64,000 nucleotides of DNA from Bacteroidota bacterium (GTDB taxonomy: Bacteria > Bacteroidota > Ignavibacteria > UBA10030). The translations under genes were made by a program, and so were the position numbers. Below the pieces are notes generated by a model that made no database searches, was not told the origin of the DNA, and saw only the letters and a list, made by a program, of their open reading frames with translations. The DNA lies in the NCBI GenBank assembly GCA_026416125.1, contig JAOAFT010000012.1:1-64000 (forward strand), written 5' to 3'. How positions within the stretch are numbered: the first letter of the stretch is position 1; each line of letters opens with the position of its first letter. Shown in pieces: positions 27,470 through 35,710 of the stretch.

Positions 27470-27547
27470 CCCACACCTACGGTTTGGTAGTGGCCGTAGG
27501 TTAAATCCCCCGAACCCCACGGTTTTCCCCTGGCCGTGGGGTTTTTT
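27470..27547 (+). ncRNA. Candidate small RNA or phoB leader with two similar hairpins
   Basis: Transcription from the perfect promoter upstream would make an RNA of about 78 nt. Hairpin 1 has arms CCTACGG (27476-27482) and CCGTAGG (27494-27500). Hairpin 2 has arms CCCCACGG (27515-27522) and CCGTGGGG (27534-27541), followed by six Ts. Both loops are 11 nt, start with TTT and end with TGG, so the two hairpins look like variants of one design. No open frame is visible. It could be an independent sRNA, or a leader whose terminator attenuates phoB, which starts about 100 nt downstream. No known RNA family was recognised. Confidence 0.6.
27515..27547 (+). terminator. Intrinsic terminator ending the short RNA before phoB
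   Basis: An 8-bp GC-rich perfect stem (27515-27522 with 27534-27541) is followed directly by TTTTTT at 27542-27547. This is a textbook terminator placed between a strong promoter and phoB. Confidence 0.88.
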
Positions 27548-27557
27548 CTACGATTGT

Positions 27558-27574
27558 TTTACAATTCCTTAACA
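27558..27574 (+). promoter_or_regulatory. Pho-box-like direct repeat upstream of phoB
   Basis: TTTACA (27558-27563), five bases, TTAACA (27569-27574): an 11-bp-period repeat like the TTnACA boxes bound by Bacillus PhoP. Related repeats precede the small membrane protein gene and the porin gene. It suggests autoregulation by the PhoB product. Confidence 0.55.
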
Positions 27575-27648
27575 CTGTTTCCAGTGTCATTTTTAATGTT
27601 TTTTTCTAACTTTAGGACAGGAAGTATCAATAATGTGAAAAGTGGGTT

Positions 27649-28341
27649 ATGACAAAGAAAATTTTAGTTGTTGATGATGAAGTTGATATTACGAAACTAT
27701 TAAAGTACAATCTTGAAAAAGAAGGATTTCAAGTTATTGTTGCCTATGATGGAAAAACAGCACTCACAAAAGTTCAAGAGAATCCCGATCTCATCGTTCT
27801 CGATGTTATGATGCCTGGAATGGATGGATTTGAAGTTCTTCGAGAATTAAAGAGTAAAGAAGCCACTTCCTCTATCCCAGTACTGTTTTTAACTGCTAAA
27901 GGAACCGAGCTCGATGAAGTGCTTGGGCTTGAACTTGGTGCAGATGATTATATTGTCAAACCGATTAGTCCTCGGAAATTAGTTGCGCGAATAAAAGCGA
28001 TGTTTCGCCGAGCAGAGGTTAGCGAGAGAAAAGTTGTACATGATGATGTATATCAGTTTCATAATATTGTTATTAATGTACCAAATTACATGGTTAAGAT
28101 TGATGGAAAGGAAGTTTTCTTCCCGAAAAAAGAATTTGAACTGTTAGCATACTTGGCACGTTATCCAAATCGAGTGATTACCCGTGAGGAAATACTAGAT
28201 AACATTTGGGGGAAGAATGTATATGTTGTTGATCGGACGATCGATGTCCACATACGCAAAATACGAGGGAAGCTTGGGAAGTATGGATCGATGATAGAAA
28301 CGGTAAAGGGGGTAGGCTATAGGTTCAAAGTTGATGAATGA
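27649..28341 (+). CDS. phoB: Phosphate regulon response regulator, PhoB/PhoP type
   Basis: This is an OmpR-family transcription regulator of 230 residues. The receiver domain (about 1-120) has the acidic pair in VVDDE, phospho-acceptor Asp52 in IVLDVMMPG, Thr in FLTAKG and Lys in IVKPISP. The C-terminal winged helix (about 130-230) has PKKEFELLAYLA, REEILDNIWG, RTIDVHIRKIRGKLG and TVKGVGYRF. The stop overlaps the phoR start as ATGA. With pstSCAB-phoU directly downstream on the same strand, a phosphate-starvation role is well supported. Confidence 0.93.
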   Translation: MTKKILVVDDEVDITKLLKYNLEKEGFQVIVAYDGKTALTKVQENPDLIVLDVMMPGMDGFEVLRELKSKEATSSIPVLFLTAKGTELDEVLGLELGADDYIVKPISPRKLVARIKAMFRRAEVSERKVVHDDVYQFHNIVINVPNYMVKIDGKEVFFPKKEFELLAYLARYPNRVITREEILDNIWGKNVYVVDRTIDVHIRKIRGKLGKYGSMIETVKGVGYRFKVDE

Positions 28342-29771
28342 GGCACATTCGTACTAAATTTTTAATCCTCTTTGTAACATTTGGCTTCAGTGCTTTGTTT
28401 TTAACAGGGTGGTTAATTAGCTATGAGATGGAAAAATTTTTCTACGGATGGCTAATTAAGAACCTGGAAAAACAAACAGCTGTACTTTTTACAACCTTTG
28501 AACTCGAAAAAGATCATGGTCGTGCGTTTGCTGAAACAATAGCACGAGCTGGAGGTTTTCGTATTACACTCATTGGGAAAGATGGGAGAGTACTCTATGA
28601 TTCAGAAATACCACAGGATGAACTTCCTTACGTTGAAAAACATGACACTCGCCCAGAAATCATCGACGCAGCGAAACATGGAACAGGTACAAACATCCGG
28701 TATAGTACAACCGTAAAAACAGAGTACTTATATTTTGCGACAAAAGTATCCCCCGAGCACCGTAAAGGGTTCCTTACGAACGCCGAATACCTTCGGTTAT
28801 GTTTGCCTTTGGCTGATGTGAAGTCTGTTATCCATGGAATACGACTTGAAGTTGTTATTGCAAGTGCTAGTGTCCTTGTCTTAATGATTATAGCAAGCGT
28901 GTTGCTTTCACGGAGTATTTCGCGACCGCTGGTTTCCATTGCGCAGGTTGCTCGAGAAATTCAACAAGGGAATCTTGAACGAAGGATTTTTGTACAAAGT
29001 AATGATGAAATAGGGGAAGTTGCAAAAGCTGTCAATTCTATGGTCGAGCAACTGAATGCCGATATAGCTCAGTTGAAAAAGCTCGAAAAAATACGAAGTG
29101 AATTTCTTGGTAATGTTTCTCATGAACTCCGTACACCTATTTTTATGCTTCAGGGATATCTAGAAACACTTCTCGATGGTGCTCTGAATGATCCTCTTGT
29201 CAATCGAGAGTTTGTTGAGAAGGCACACGCCAATGCAATGCGGTTAAATACACTTCTCCGCGATTTGATTGAAATTTCTCGAATCGAATCCGGTGATATG
29301 AAGATGAGTTTTCGCTATTTTCCCATCAGTGATTTGCTGGAAAGCGTTGTGGAAGAATTTCAACCCCATGCTGAAGCAAAGGCGCTTGTACTGAGGGGAG
29401 AGTACGTTAATTTGGAGAAAACACAGAGAGTATACGGTGATAAAGAAAGGCTATTACAAGCCTTAACAAATCTTGTCGATAATGCTATTAAGTATACACC
29501 AAGTGGAGGGACTATAATTGTACGTGCTCGTGATGGAGGTGAAGTTGTTCATGTTGACGTACAGGATAGCGGAATCGGAATAGCACCAGAGCACCATGAT
29601 CGCATTTTTGAACGTTTCTATCGAGTTGATAAAGAACGGTCACGTGAAGCAGGGGGAACAGGTCTTGGGTTAGCTATAGTTAAACACATTATTGAAGCTC
29701 ATGGCAGCAAGGTAAACCTCACGAGCGAGGTTGGTAAAGGCTCACTTTTTTCATTTGCACTCAAAAAATAA
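28338..29771 (+). CDS. phoR: Phosphate regulon sensor histidine kinase PhoR
   Basis: A 477-residue membrane kinase partner of the preceding regulator. A membrane helix at about 8-28, an extracytoplasmic region to about 170, a second helix (about 172-192), a HAMP linker (about 193-245), then HisKA with His262 in GNVSHELRTPIF. The ATPase domain shows NLVDNAIKYTPSGG, VQDSGIGI, FERFYRVD and GGTGLGLAIVKHI. All catalytic boxes are intact. The extracytoplasmic part resembles the Bacillus-type PhoR layout more than the short E. coli form. Translation is coupled to phoB by a four-base overlap. Confidence 0.92.
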   Translation: MRHIRTKFLILFVTFGFSALFLTGWLISYEMEKFFYGWLIKNLEKQTAVLFTTFELEKDHGRAFAETIARAGGFRITLIGKDGRVLYDSEIPQDELPYVEKHDTRPEIIDAAKHGTGTNIRYSTTVKTEYLYFATKVSPEHRKGFLTNAEYLRLCLPLADVKSVIHGIRLEVVIASASVLVLMIIASVLLSRSISRPLVSIAQVAREIQQGNLERRIFVQSNDEIGEVAKAVNSMVEQLNADIAQLKKLEKIRSEFLGNVSHELRTPIFMLQGYLETLLDGALNDPLVNREFVEKAHANAMRLNTLLRDLIEISRIESGDMKMSFRYFPISDLLESVVEEFQPHAEAKALVLRGEYVNLEKTQRVYGDKERLLQALTNLVDNAIKYTPSGGTIIVRARDGGEVVHVDVQDSGIGIAPEHHDRIFERFYRVDKERSREAGGTGLGLAIVKHIIEAHGSKVNLTSEVGKGSLFSFALKK

Positions 29772-29782
29772 CCACTTCTCGC

Positions 29783-29817
29783 TTTACAATATATTCACAG
29801 TTACATCATATTTACGT
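29783..29817 (+). promoter_or_regulatory. Pho-box-like repeats before the small membrane protein gene
   Basis: TTTACA (29783-29788), five bases, TTCACA (29794-29799) is followed by a second looser pair, TTACAT (29801-29806) and TTACGT (29812-29817), again with 11-bp period. Together they could bind several PhoB dimers. Confidence 0.5.
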
Positions 29818-29865
29818 TACTATTTTACACTAACTTTGCATAGAACAACTTGTGAGGTATACACC

Positions 29866-30012
29866 ATGAAAGAACTCCTTCTTAATACATTTTTTATGAG
29901 TGAGTCCGACGAGTATCTTCATCATCTGGGTAGGAAAGAATTTAAGTTTCTCATAGGACTTGTTACACTGGCGCTAGTTATATTTGCTTTTATCCTGCGT
30001 TTACATCCATAG
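29866..30012 (+). CDS. Small single-pass membrane protein in the Pho cluster
   Basis: A 48-residue open frame between phoR and the porin gene, starting at ATG 29866 with a TGTGAGG element about ten bases upstream. Residues 1-26 are hydrophilic with several acidic and basic residues. Residues about 28-44 (FLIGLVTLALVIFAFIL) form one membrane helix, ending RLHP. I do not recognise a family. Pho-box-like repeats directly upstream suggest induction under phosphate limitation. It might modulate PhoR or the Pst transporter, but that is a guess. It is short enough to be missed by automatic annotation. Confidence 0.6.
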   Translation: MKELLLNTFFMSESDEYLHHLGRKEFKFLIGLVTLALVIFAFILRLHP

Positions 30013-30080
30013 CTTAGTTTTAATGTAGTACATTCATTCTGCCAATTAGTGAGGGTAAAAGGTTAACGCAGATTTCCTTG

Positions 30081-30097
30081 TTAACATTTTCTTAACG
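30081..30097 (+). promoter_or_regulatory. Pho-box-like direct repeat upstream of the porin gene
   Basis: TTAACA (30081-30086), five bases, TTAACG (30092-30097), with another TTAACG at 30063-30068. Same 11-bp period as the other two sites in this cluster. It lies about 90 bases before the porin ATG. Confidence 0.55.
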
Positions 30098-30185
30098 TTG
30101 CCGTAATGTTTGGGAAACAATTCAGTAATATATTGGCTGTGAACTAGGTTTGTTTGACGGCATGTTAAGAAAGGGCAAGGGAATC

Positions 30186-31241
30186 ATGAAAACATTATAC
30201 GGGATTATTGTGTTATTTTCTGGTGTATTGTATGCTCAAGGTAAAATATCTGGTCTTGTGTACTGGGATTACTTTTATAATGTAACACGTGATCCACTTA
30301 CGCTTACCAATCAAGCAAGTCCACAGGGAGGGGTAGCGTATCAAGCATTCCAGTTTCGCCGACTCTACTTTACATACGATACAAAAATTAGTGAAACATT
30401 TTCTACACGATTTCGCTTAGAAGCTGATCAGAGTGCGAATGCGTCGAATGGGACTATTGGTGTAATGGTAAAGGATGCATACCTAAAGTGGAGTAATGTT
30501 ATTAGGGGACATGATTGTAGTTTTGGTATTCAACCAACGCCAGCATTGGAACAGTCAGAGAACATATGGGGATACAGATCCCTTGAAAAAACTGTCTTAG
30601 ACTTACGAGGTATTGTAAGTTCCCGTGACCTTGGAGTTTCGATGCGTGGAGCAGTGTTGGAGAACAAGAAATTAAGTTACTGGGTACTCATTGGAAATGG
30701 TAATAGTAATCGCCCGGAAAATGATAAGTACAAACGATTTTACTTGACTTTGCTCTCAGAACCAGTTGATGGTGTTGTCACAACGTTCTACGTTGATTAC
30801 GGCGCTCGTCCGCGAAAAATGGATCCATATCGGAATATACTAGTTGGAAATTCCCTCCAGACGTATGCTCTTTTTATAGGATATACGATGGAAGGATTCT
30901 ACAGAGTAGGGTGTGAGATTTTTCAACAATCTGTTGATAATGATTACAATACTGGGTCCTCTCTGCGTACTAGAGATGCACATGGGGTTTCTTTTTTTGG
31001 AATAGTTAGTTTCACATCGAGGTTGGAGTTTGTTGGTCGATATGACTACTTCGATCCAAATAATGCAAAGTCATCACGTGGAGACTCACGGAATTTTCTT
31101 ATCGCTGGTGTAGGGTACAAGATAGAAGAAAAAGTGTCCGTTGTTCCAAATATACTCTATGAAACCTTTGAAAAACAACCATCAGGGTATTCGCCAAGAG
31201 CAGCTTTAACACTTCGCATGACGTTTCATTATTCATTCTAA
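30186..31241 (+). CDS. Outer-membrane porin of the phosphate cluster
   Basis: A 351-residue protein with a signal peptide (MKTLYGIIVLFSGVLYAQ, cleavage probably after residue 17 or 18) and alternating beta-strand text rich in aromatic residues, ending in a terminal Phe (MTFHYSF), as outer-membrane barrels do. It resembles the OprO/OprP phosphate-selective porin group in layout (FQFRRLYFTYDTKISETFSTRFRLEAD, DAYLKW), but specificity cannot be proven. I choose ATG 30186 because it starts the signal peptide and follows AAGGG; an earlier in-frame start at 30150 would add a charged stretch. pstS follows 17 bp later, so it probably delivers phosphate to PstS. Confidence 0.82.
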   Translation: MKTLYGIIVLFSGVLYAQGKISGLVYWDYFYNVTRDPLTLTNQASPQGGVAYQAFQFRRLYFTYDTKISETFSTRFRLEADQSANASNGTIGVMVKDAYLKWSNVIRGHDCSFGIQPTPALEQSENIWGYRSLEKTVLDLRGIVSSRDLGVSMRGAVLENKKLSYWVLIGNGNSNRPENDKYKRFYLTLLSEPVDGVVTTFYVDYGARPRKMDPYRNILVGNSLQTYALFIGYTMEGFYRVGCEIFQQSVDNDYNTGSSLRTRDAHGVSFFGIVSFTSRLEFVGRYDYFDPNNAKSSRGDSRNFLIAGVGYKIEEKVSVVPNILYETFEKQPSGYSPRAALTLRMTFHYSF

Positions 31242-31258
31242 ATATAAAGGAGAGCACG

Positions 31259-32284
31259 ATGAAACTAAAGTGGATGCAAATTCTATTGTTCGTTGTATGT
31301 ACTTATTTTTCTAATGCTCAACTGCAACTCAACGGTGCAGGAGCCACTTTCCCGTATGTAATTTACTCAAAGTGGTTTGATGTGTACAAACAAAAAACAG
31401 GTATTCAAATTAACTACCAGTCGATTGGAAGTGGTGGTGGAATTCGACAAATCATTGAGGGTACAGTTGATTTTGGTGGTACCGATGGTCCTATGACAGA
31501 CCAACAACTTGAAGATGTAAAACAAAAGCAAGGCACTGGTGTGTTCCACATTCCGATGGTAATGGGAGCTGTTGTTGTGACATATAATCTTCCTGAGGTC
31601 GGACCAGATTTAAAGCTTACACCTGATGTTCTTGCAAACATATTCTTAGGAAAAATTACTAAATGGAATGATTCACGGATTGTTGAAATTAATCCAGAAC
31701 GTACGATGCCGAACAAGCCAATTGTTGTTGTACACAGGTCAGATGGCAGTGGAACGACATATATTTTTGTTGATTACTTGTGCAAAGTAAGCGAGGAATG
31801 GAATACGAAAGTAGGTCGTGGTACATCAGTAAATTGGCCACTCGGTTTGGGGGGGAAAGGAAATGAAGGTGTAACAGGAACTGTCAAGCAAATGGATGGG
31901 GCTATCGGGTATGTGGAAATGGCATATGCGGTGAAGAACAACCTGCCGTACGCTTCAATACGGAACAAAGAAGGTGTTTTTGTAAAGCCAACAATTGAGT
32001 CTGTAACAAAAGCTGCACAGTATGAAGCGAAATATATGCCAGCTGATTACCGTGTGTCTATTACTAATTCGGCTGGTAAAGATTCTTATCCAATTAGTGG
32101 TTTTACATGGTTGCTCGTCTACGAACGGTATAGAAATAAAGAGAAAGGGAAAGCTCTCGTAAACTTTTTACAGTGGGCATTAACTGAAGGTCAAAAGTAT
32201 GCCCCTGAATTGCTCTATGCTCCCCTACCTCCGGATCTTCAGAAAATGTGTTTGAAGACTGTAAAGAAAATCCAGGTTAAGTAG
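31259..32284 (+). CDS. pstS: Phosphate ABC transporter substrate-binding protein PstS
   Basis: This periplasmic phosphate-binding protein has 341 residues. A signal peptide (about 1-20, ending FSNA) precedes LNGAGATFPYVIYSKWFD, the PstS N-terminal signature. The phosphate-binding elements are visible: GSGGGIRQI, DFGGTDGPMT, and HRSDGSGTTYIFVDYL. It follows the porin gene and precedes pstC on the same strand; AAAGGAGAG gives a strong ribosome site. The protein lacks a lipobox and should be free in the periplasm. Confidence 0.95.
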   Translation: MKLKWMQILLFVVCTYFSNAQLQLNGAGATFPYVIYSKWFDVYKQKTGIQINYQSIGSGGGIRQIIEGTVDFGGTDGPMTDQQLEDVKQKQGTGVFHIPMVMGAVVVTYNLPEVGPDLKLTPDVLANIFLGKITKWNDSRIVEINPERTMPNKPIVVVHRSDGSGTTYIFVDYLCKVSEEWNTKVGRGTSVNWPLGLGGKGNEGVTGTVKQMDGAIGYVEMAYAVKNNLPYASIRNKEGVFVKPTIESVTKAAQYEAKYMPADYRVSITNSAGKDSYPISGFTWLLVYERYRNKEKGKALVNFLQWALTEGQKYAPELLYAPLPPDLQKMCLKTVKKIQVK

Positions 32285-32308
32285 TTGGTGAAAGAAAGAA
32301 GTTCAGGA

Positions 32309-33268
32309 ATGAAACTCCGAGAATTGATTATACCAGCTCAGTTGCGTGAAGGAGAAAATCGAGGAGATAGTATTTTCTATCTTCTCACAGCGTTTTTTGC
32401 TCTTATGATTTTTCTCCTTGTTGTTCTGATGTTTTATGAAATGTACTCAATGTCATCGTTAACACGAGAAAAATTTGGATTCACTTTCTTTTTTCGGTCT
32501 GTATGGGATCCTGTTCTTGAAGAATATGGTGCACTCCCTTTTATCTATGGGACTGTTGTATCAACATTGATTGCGATCCTCTTGGCTGTTCCTCTTAGTT
32601 TAGGAATAGCAATTTTTTTAGCTGAAGTAGCTCCTGTATGGTTAGAAAAGCCGCTTTCATTTTTTGTGGAATTACTAGCTGGTATTCCGAGCATCGTGTA
32701 TGGCTTATGGGGTTTTTTTGTTATGGTTCCATGGTTACGGAGTACCTTTCAGCCATTTCTTTCCGAGACTCTTGGGTTTATCCCTTTGTTCCAAGGTGTT
32801 CCTTACGGTATTGGGATGTTAGCAGCTGGGTTTGTGTTAACGATAATGATATTACCAATTATTTCATCTATTTCACGCGATGTTCTGAGATCTGTACCTC
32901 GTTCTCAATACGAGGCTGCACTCGCACTCGGATCAACACGATGGCAAGCGGTACGGATTGCTCTCGCCTATGGTCGTTCTGGAATTATTGGAGCAATTAT
33001 TCTTGGAATTGGGAGAGCATTGGGAGAAACAATGGCAGTAACAATGGTAATTGGTAACAGACCGTCAATTTCCCTTTCGTTGTTTAATCCGGCGCATACA
33101 ATGGCAAGTGTTCTTGCAAACGAATTTACAGAAGCGACAACCGATATGTATGTAAGTGCGTTAGTTGAAATCGCTCTCGTATTGTTTCTTGTTACACTTC
33201 TTGTTAATTCTGTTGCACGGTTGTTAATCTGGAGTGTTACTAAGAACACAAAGGATGTTCGACTATGA
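32309..33268 (+). CDS. pstC: Phosphate ABC transporter permease PstC
   Basis: One of two membrane subunits of the Pst transporter, with six predicted helices. The permease loop region is AALALGSTRWQAVRIALAYGRSGIIGAIILGIGRALGETMAV, the standard PstC coupling-helix motif. I start at ATG 32309 after purine-rich AAGAAAGAAG, giving 319 residues. A TTG at 32285 or GTG at 32288, right after the pstS stop, would add seven or eight residues and cannot be excluded. The stop overlaps the pstA start as ATGA. Confidence 0.93.
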   Translation: MKLRELIIPAQLREGENRGDSIFYLLTAFFALMIFLLVVLMFYEMYSMSSLTREKFGFTFFFRSVWDPVLEEYGALPFIYGTVVSTLIAILLAVPLSLGIAIFLAEVAPVWLEKPLSFFVELLAGIPSIVYGLWGFFVMVPWLRSTFQPFLSETLGFIPLFQGVPYGIGMLAAGFVLTIMILPIISSISRDVLRSVPRSQYEAALALGSTRWQAVRIALAYGRSGIIGAIILGIGRALGETMAVTMVIGNRPSISLSLFNPAHTMASVLANEFTEATTDMYVSALVEIALVLFLVTLLVNSVARLLIWSVTKNTKDVRL

Positions 33269-34116
33269 GTATGTTACAATTCAAGATACGACGCATCCGT
33301 AGTACTCTTATGTTTATACTTTGTGGTTTCTGTGTAATACTCGCATTGATTCCATTAATACTTATATTTTATCACACACTCTCGCTCGGAGTAGGAGCAC
33401 TCACTGTAGAATTTTTCACACAACTTCCGAAACCTGTTGGTGAACCTGGTGGAGGCTTGGCAAATGCAATTGTTGGAACACTCATTCTCGTTGCTCTTGG
33501 GAGTTGTATTAGTTTACCAGTTGGAATTTTTGCGGGGATTTTCCTATCAGAATTTGGAAATAACATGTTTGCACAAGCTGTCCGTTTTTTAACGGATGTA
33601 CTCAGCGGATTGCCTTCAATTGTTGCTGGTGTTGTAGCATATACATTGGTTGTGGTGCCAATGAAACACTTCTCAGCGTATGCAGGCGGTGTAGCACTTG
33701 GCATTCTGATGATTCCAACAATTACGCGTACAACGGAAGAAATGTTGAAATTGGTACCTACGACTTTGCGTGAAGCGGCACTTGCATTAGGGATTGCTCG
33801 ATGGAAAGTTATTCTTCGAATCGTTCTCAGAACTGCAATTCCCGGTGTCATAACGGGAATTCTTCTTGCTATTGCTCGAGCCGCTGGTGAAACAGCACCA
33901 CTACTATTCACATCACTGAACAATCGTTTTTGGCATACAACGCTCGATCAACCAATAGCATCGTTGACAGTATTCATTTACAATTATGGAGTCTCTCCGT
34001 TTGAAGATTGGATTCGCCAAGCATGGGGGGGTGCATTAGTACTTATTGGAATGATACTTCTCCTGAGTTTGGCTGTTCGTTTTGTAACACAAACTCGTAT
34101 GAAAGGCTTGCAGTAA
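33265..34116 (+). CDS. pstA: Phosphate ABC transporter permease PstA
   Basis: This is the second membrane subunit of the Pst system, 283 residues with about six helices. Family text includes [34 protein letters not shown], and the coupling motif [30 protein letters not shown] followed by [13 protein letters not shown]. Its ATG overlaps the pstC stop by four bases, and its stop overlaps the pstB ATG as TAATG, so subunit synthesis is translationally linked. Confidence 0.94.
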   Translation: MSMLQFKIRRIRSTLMFILCGFCVILALIPLILIFYHTLSLGVGALTVEFFTQLPKPVGEPGGGLANAIVGTLILVALGSCISLPVGIFAGIFLSEFGNNMFAQAVRFLTDVLSGLPSIVAGVVAYTLVVVPMKHFSAYAGGVALGILMIPTITRTTEEMLKLVPTTLREAALALGIARWKVILRIVLRTAIPGVITGILLAIARAAGETAPLLFTSLNNRFWHTTLDQPIASLTVFIYNYGVSPFEDWIRQAWGGALVLIGMILLLSLAVRFVTQTRMKGLQ

Positions 34117-34946
34117 TGCTTATCGATATAAAGATCCCAAGTATGAAAGTAAACCAAGAAGTCAATAGAGAACAGAAAAGAACTAAAAACAGCAGTGGAA
34201 TGAAAATCGAGGCAAAAAACGTTTCTGCCTGGTTCGGGACCGTACAAGCTATAAAAAATATATCGCTGAGTATTCCAGAGCACTCTGTTGTTGCAATTAT
34301 TGGGCCGTCGGGATGTGGTAAATCGACATTTTTACGGTCCATCAATCGGATGCATGAAACTGTACCGAACACTCGTGTCCAGGGGGAGATTCTTCTCGAT
34401 GGTGTAGATGTCTATTCAATGGATGCCGTGCTTGTACGAAAGCGAGTTGGAATGGTATTCCAGAAGCCAAACCCATTTCCAACTATGTCAATTTACGATA
34501 ATGTTGCAGCAGGGCTGCGGATGAATGGTGTACGCAGTAAAAATGTTTTGGATGAAGTTGTTGAACGTAGTTTACGTCAAGCAGCGTTGTGGGATGAGGT
34601 AAAAGATTCGCTTTCAAAGAGTGGCATGAGTTTATCAGGTGGACAACAGCAACGACTCTGTATTGCACGAGCGCTTGCTGTGAATCCTGAAGTCTTGCTC
34701 ATGGATGAACCAGCAAGTGCACTCGATCCCATCTCAACAGCCAAGATTGAAGAGCTCATTTACGGGTTAAAAGAAAATTACACAATTGTAATTGTTACCC
34801 ACAATATGCAGCAAGCTGCACGGGTAAGCGATTACACTGCGTTTATGTACCTGGGAGAGCTTGTGGAGTATGATGCTACTCGCATTATCTTTACGAATCC
34901 AAAGAACAAACAAACAGAAGATTATATTACAGGTCGTTTTGGATAA
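34116..34946 (+). CDS. pstB: Phosphate ABC transporter ATP-binding protein PstB
   Basis: This is the cytosolic ATPase of the Pst importer. The 276-residue product has Walker A GPSGCGKS at 63-70, the Q-loop in [18 protein letters not shown], signature [15 protein letters not shown], Walker [13 protein letters not shown], and the switch His in VTHNMQQA. The start that overlaps the pstA stop gives about 28 residues before MKIEAKNV, slightly longer than in E. coli. An internal ATG at 34200 would give the shorter form; the overlap favours 34116. The stop overlaps phoU. Confidence 0.95.
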   Translation: MLIDIKIPSMKVNQEVNREQKRTKNSSGMKIEAKNVSAWFGTVQAIKNISLSIPEHSVVAIIGPSGCGKSTFLRSINRMHETVPNTRVQGEILLDGVDVYSMDAVLVRKRVGMVFQKPNPFPTMSIYDNVAAGLRMNGVRSKNVLDEVVERSLRQAALWDEVKDSLSKSGMSLSGGQQQRLCIARALAVNPEVLLMDEPASALDPISTAKIEELIYGLKENYTIVIVTHNMQQAARVSDYTAFMYLGELVEYDATRIIFTNPKNKQTEDYITGRFG

Positions 34947-35644
34947 TGGTCCGTATGCAACGACATTTTCAAAAGGAGTTAGAGAGTCTTAAGACGTTAC
35001 TCATCAAGATGGGGAGTCTTGTTGAAGAGAATTTTCGGAATGCGCTTCAAGCAGTTCAGCATGTCGATAGTGAGCGAGCAAACGCTGTCATTGTTGCCGA
35101 TAAGCGTATCGACGCACTCGAACTAGAAATCGACAATGCAATTCTTGATCTCTTGGCGCTTCAACAACCTGTTGCGCGTGATCTACGCTTGATTATCGCA
35201 TCACAGAAAATTAACAACGACCTTGAACGTATTAGCGATCACGCAGTGAATATTGCGCAAGCAGCGCTCAATTTGGTACATCGTAGTACTGCGCTCAATG
35301 AGTTTCCTGAAATCAATGAAATGGCGAATCATACACGACGTATGTTGAAAGATGCACTCGATAGTTTTATTTTACTTGATGTTAGTCTTGCACGTGCTGT
35401 TTTACTTTCTGACGATAGAATTGATGAACTCAATAAGAATGTTACCCGCCACGTTATTCATCTCGTTAAGGAAAATCCTTTATTAATTGAAGCTGCACTC
35501 GAGTGTAGTCGAGTTAGCAGAAACATTGAGCGTGTTGCTGACTTGTCTACTAACATTGCTGAAGAGGTTATATTTTTTGCCCAAGCACGAATTGTGAAAC
35601 ACCACGCTGATGAAGTACCAGATGCTGATAAGGAACTCCACTAG
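34946..35644 (+). CDS. phoU: Phosphate signalling regulator PhoU
   Basis: PhoU links Pst transporter activity to PhoR and keeps the Pho response off when phosphate is plentiful. The 232-residue product is all-helical with the two-fold PhoU repeat: LLKMGSLVEENFRNAL-type text in the first half with DLRLIIASQKINNDLERISDHAVNIAQ, and the parallel SRNIERVADLSTNIAEEVIFFAQ in the second. These E/D-rich loops bind metal clusters in known structures. The ATG overlaps the pstB stop. It ends the Pho unit; no strong terminator is visible in the 66 bp before the convergent LytTR gene. Confidence 0.95.
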   Translation: MVRMQRHFQKELESLKTLLIKMGSLVEENFRNALQAVQHVDSERANAVIVADKRIDALELEIDNAILDLLALQQPVARDLRLIIASQKINNDLERISDHAVNIAQAALNLVHRSTALNEFPEINEMANHTRRMLKDALDSFILLDVSLARAVLLSDDRIDELNKNVTRHVIHLVKENPLLIEAALECSRVSRNIERVADLSTNIAEEVIFFAQARIVKHHADEVPDADKELH

Positions 35645-35710
35645 TACCACCCCAGAGAACACATCGAGCCACTTCGCAGGGACAAGGGACTATCTCTAGG
35701 ACTTTAACTT

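Noticed and set aside
29731-30012. A longer 93-residue frame covering the small Pho-cluster gene
   Set aside because: The upstream part overlaps phoR and the Pho-box region and looks non-coding; only the 48-residue part from 29866 is plausible.
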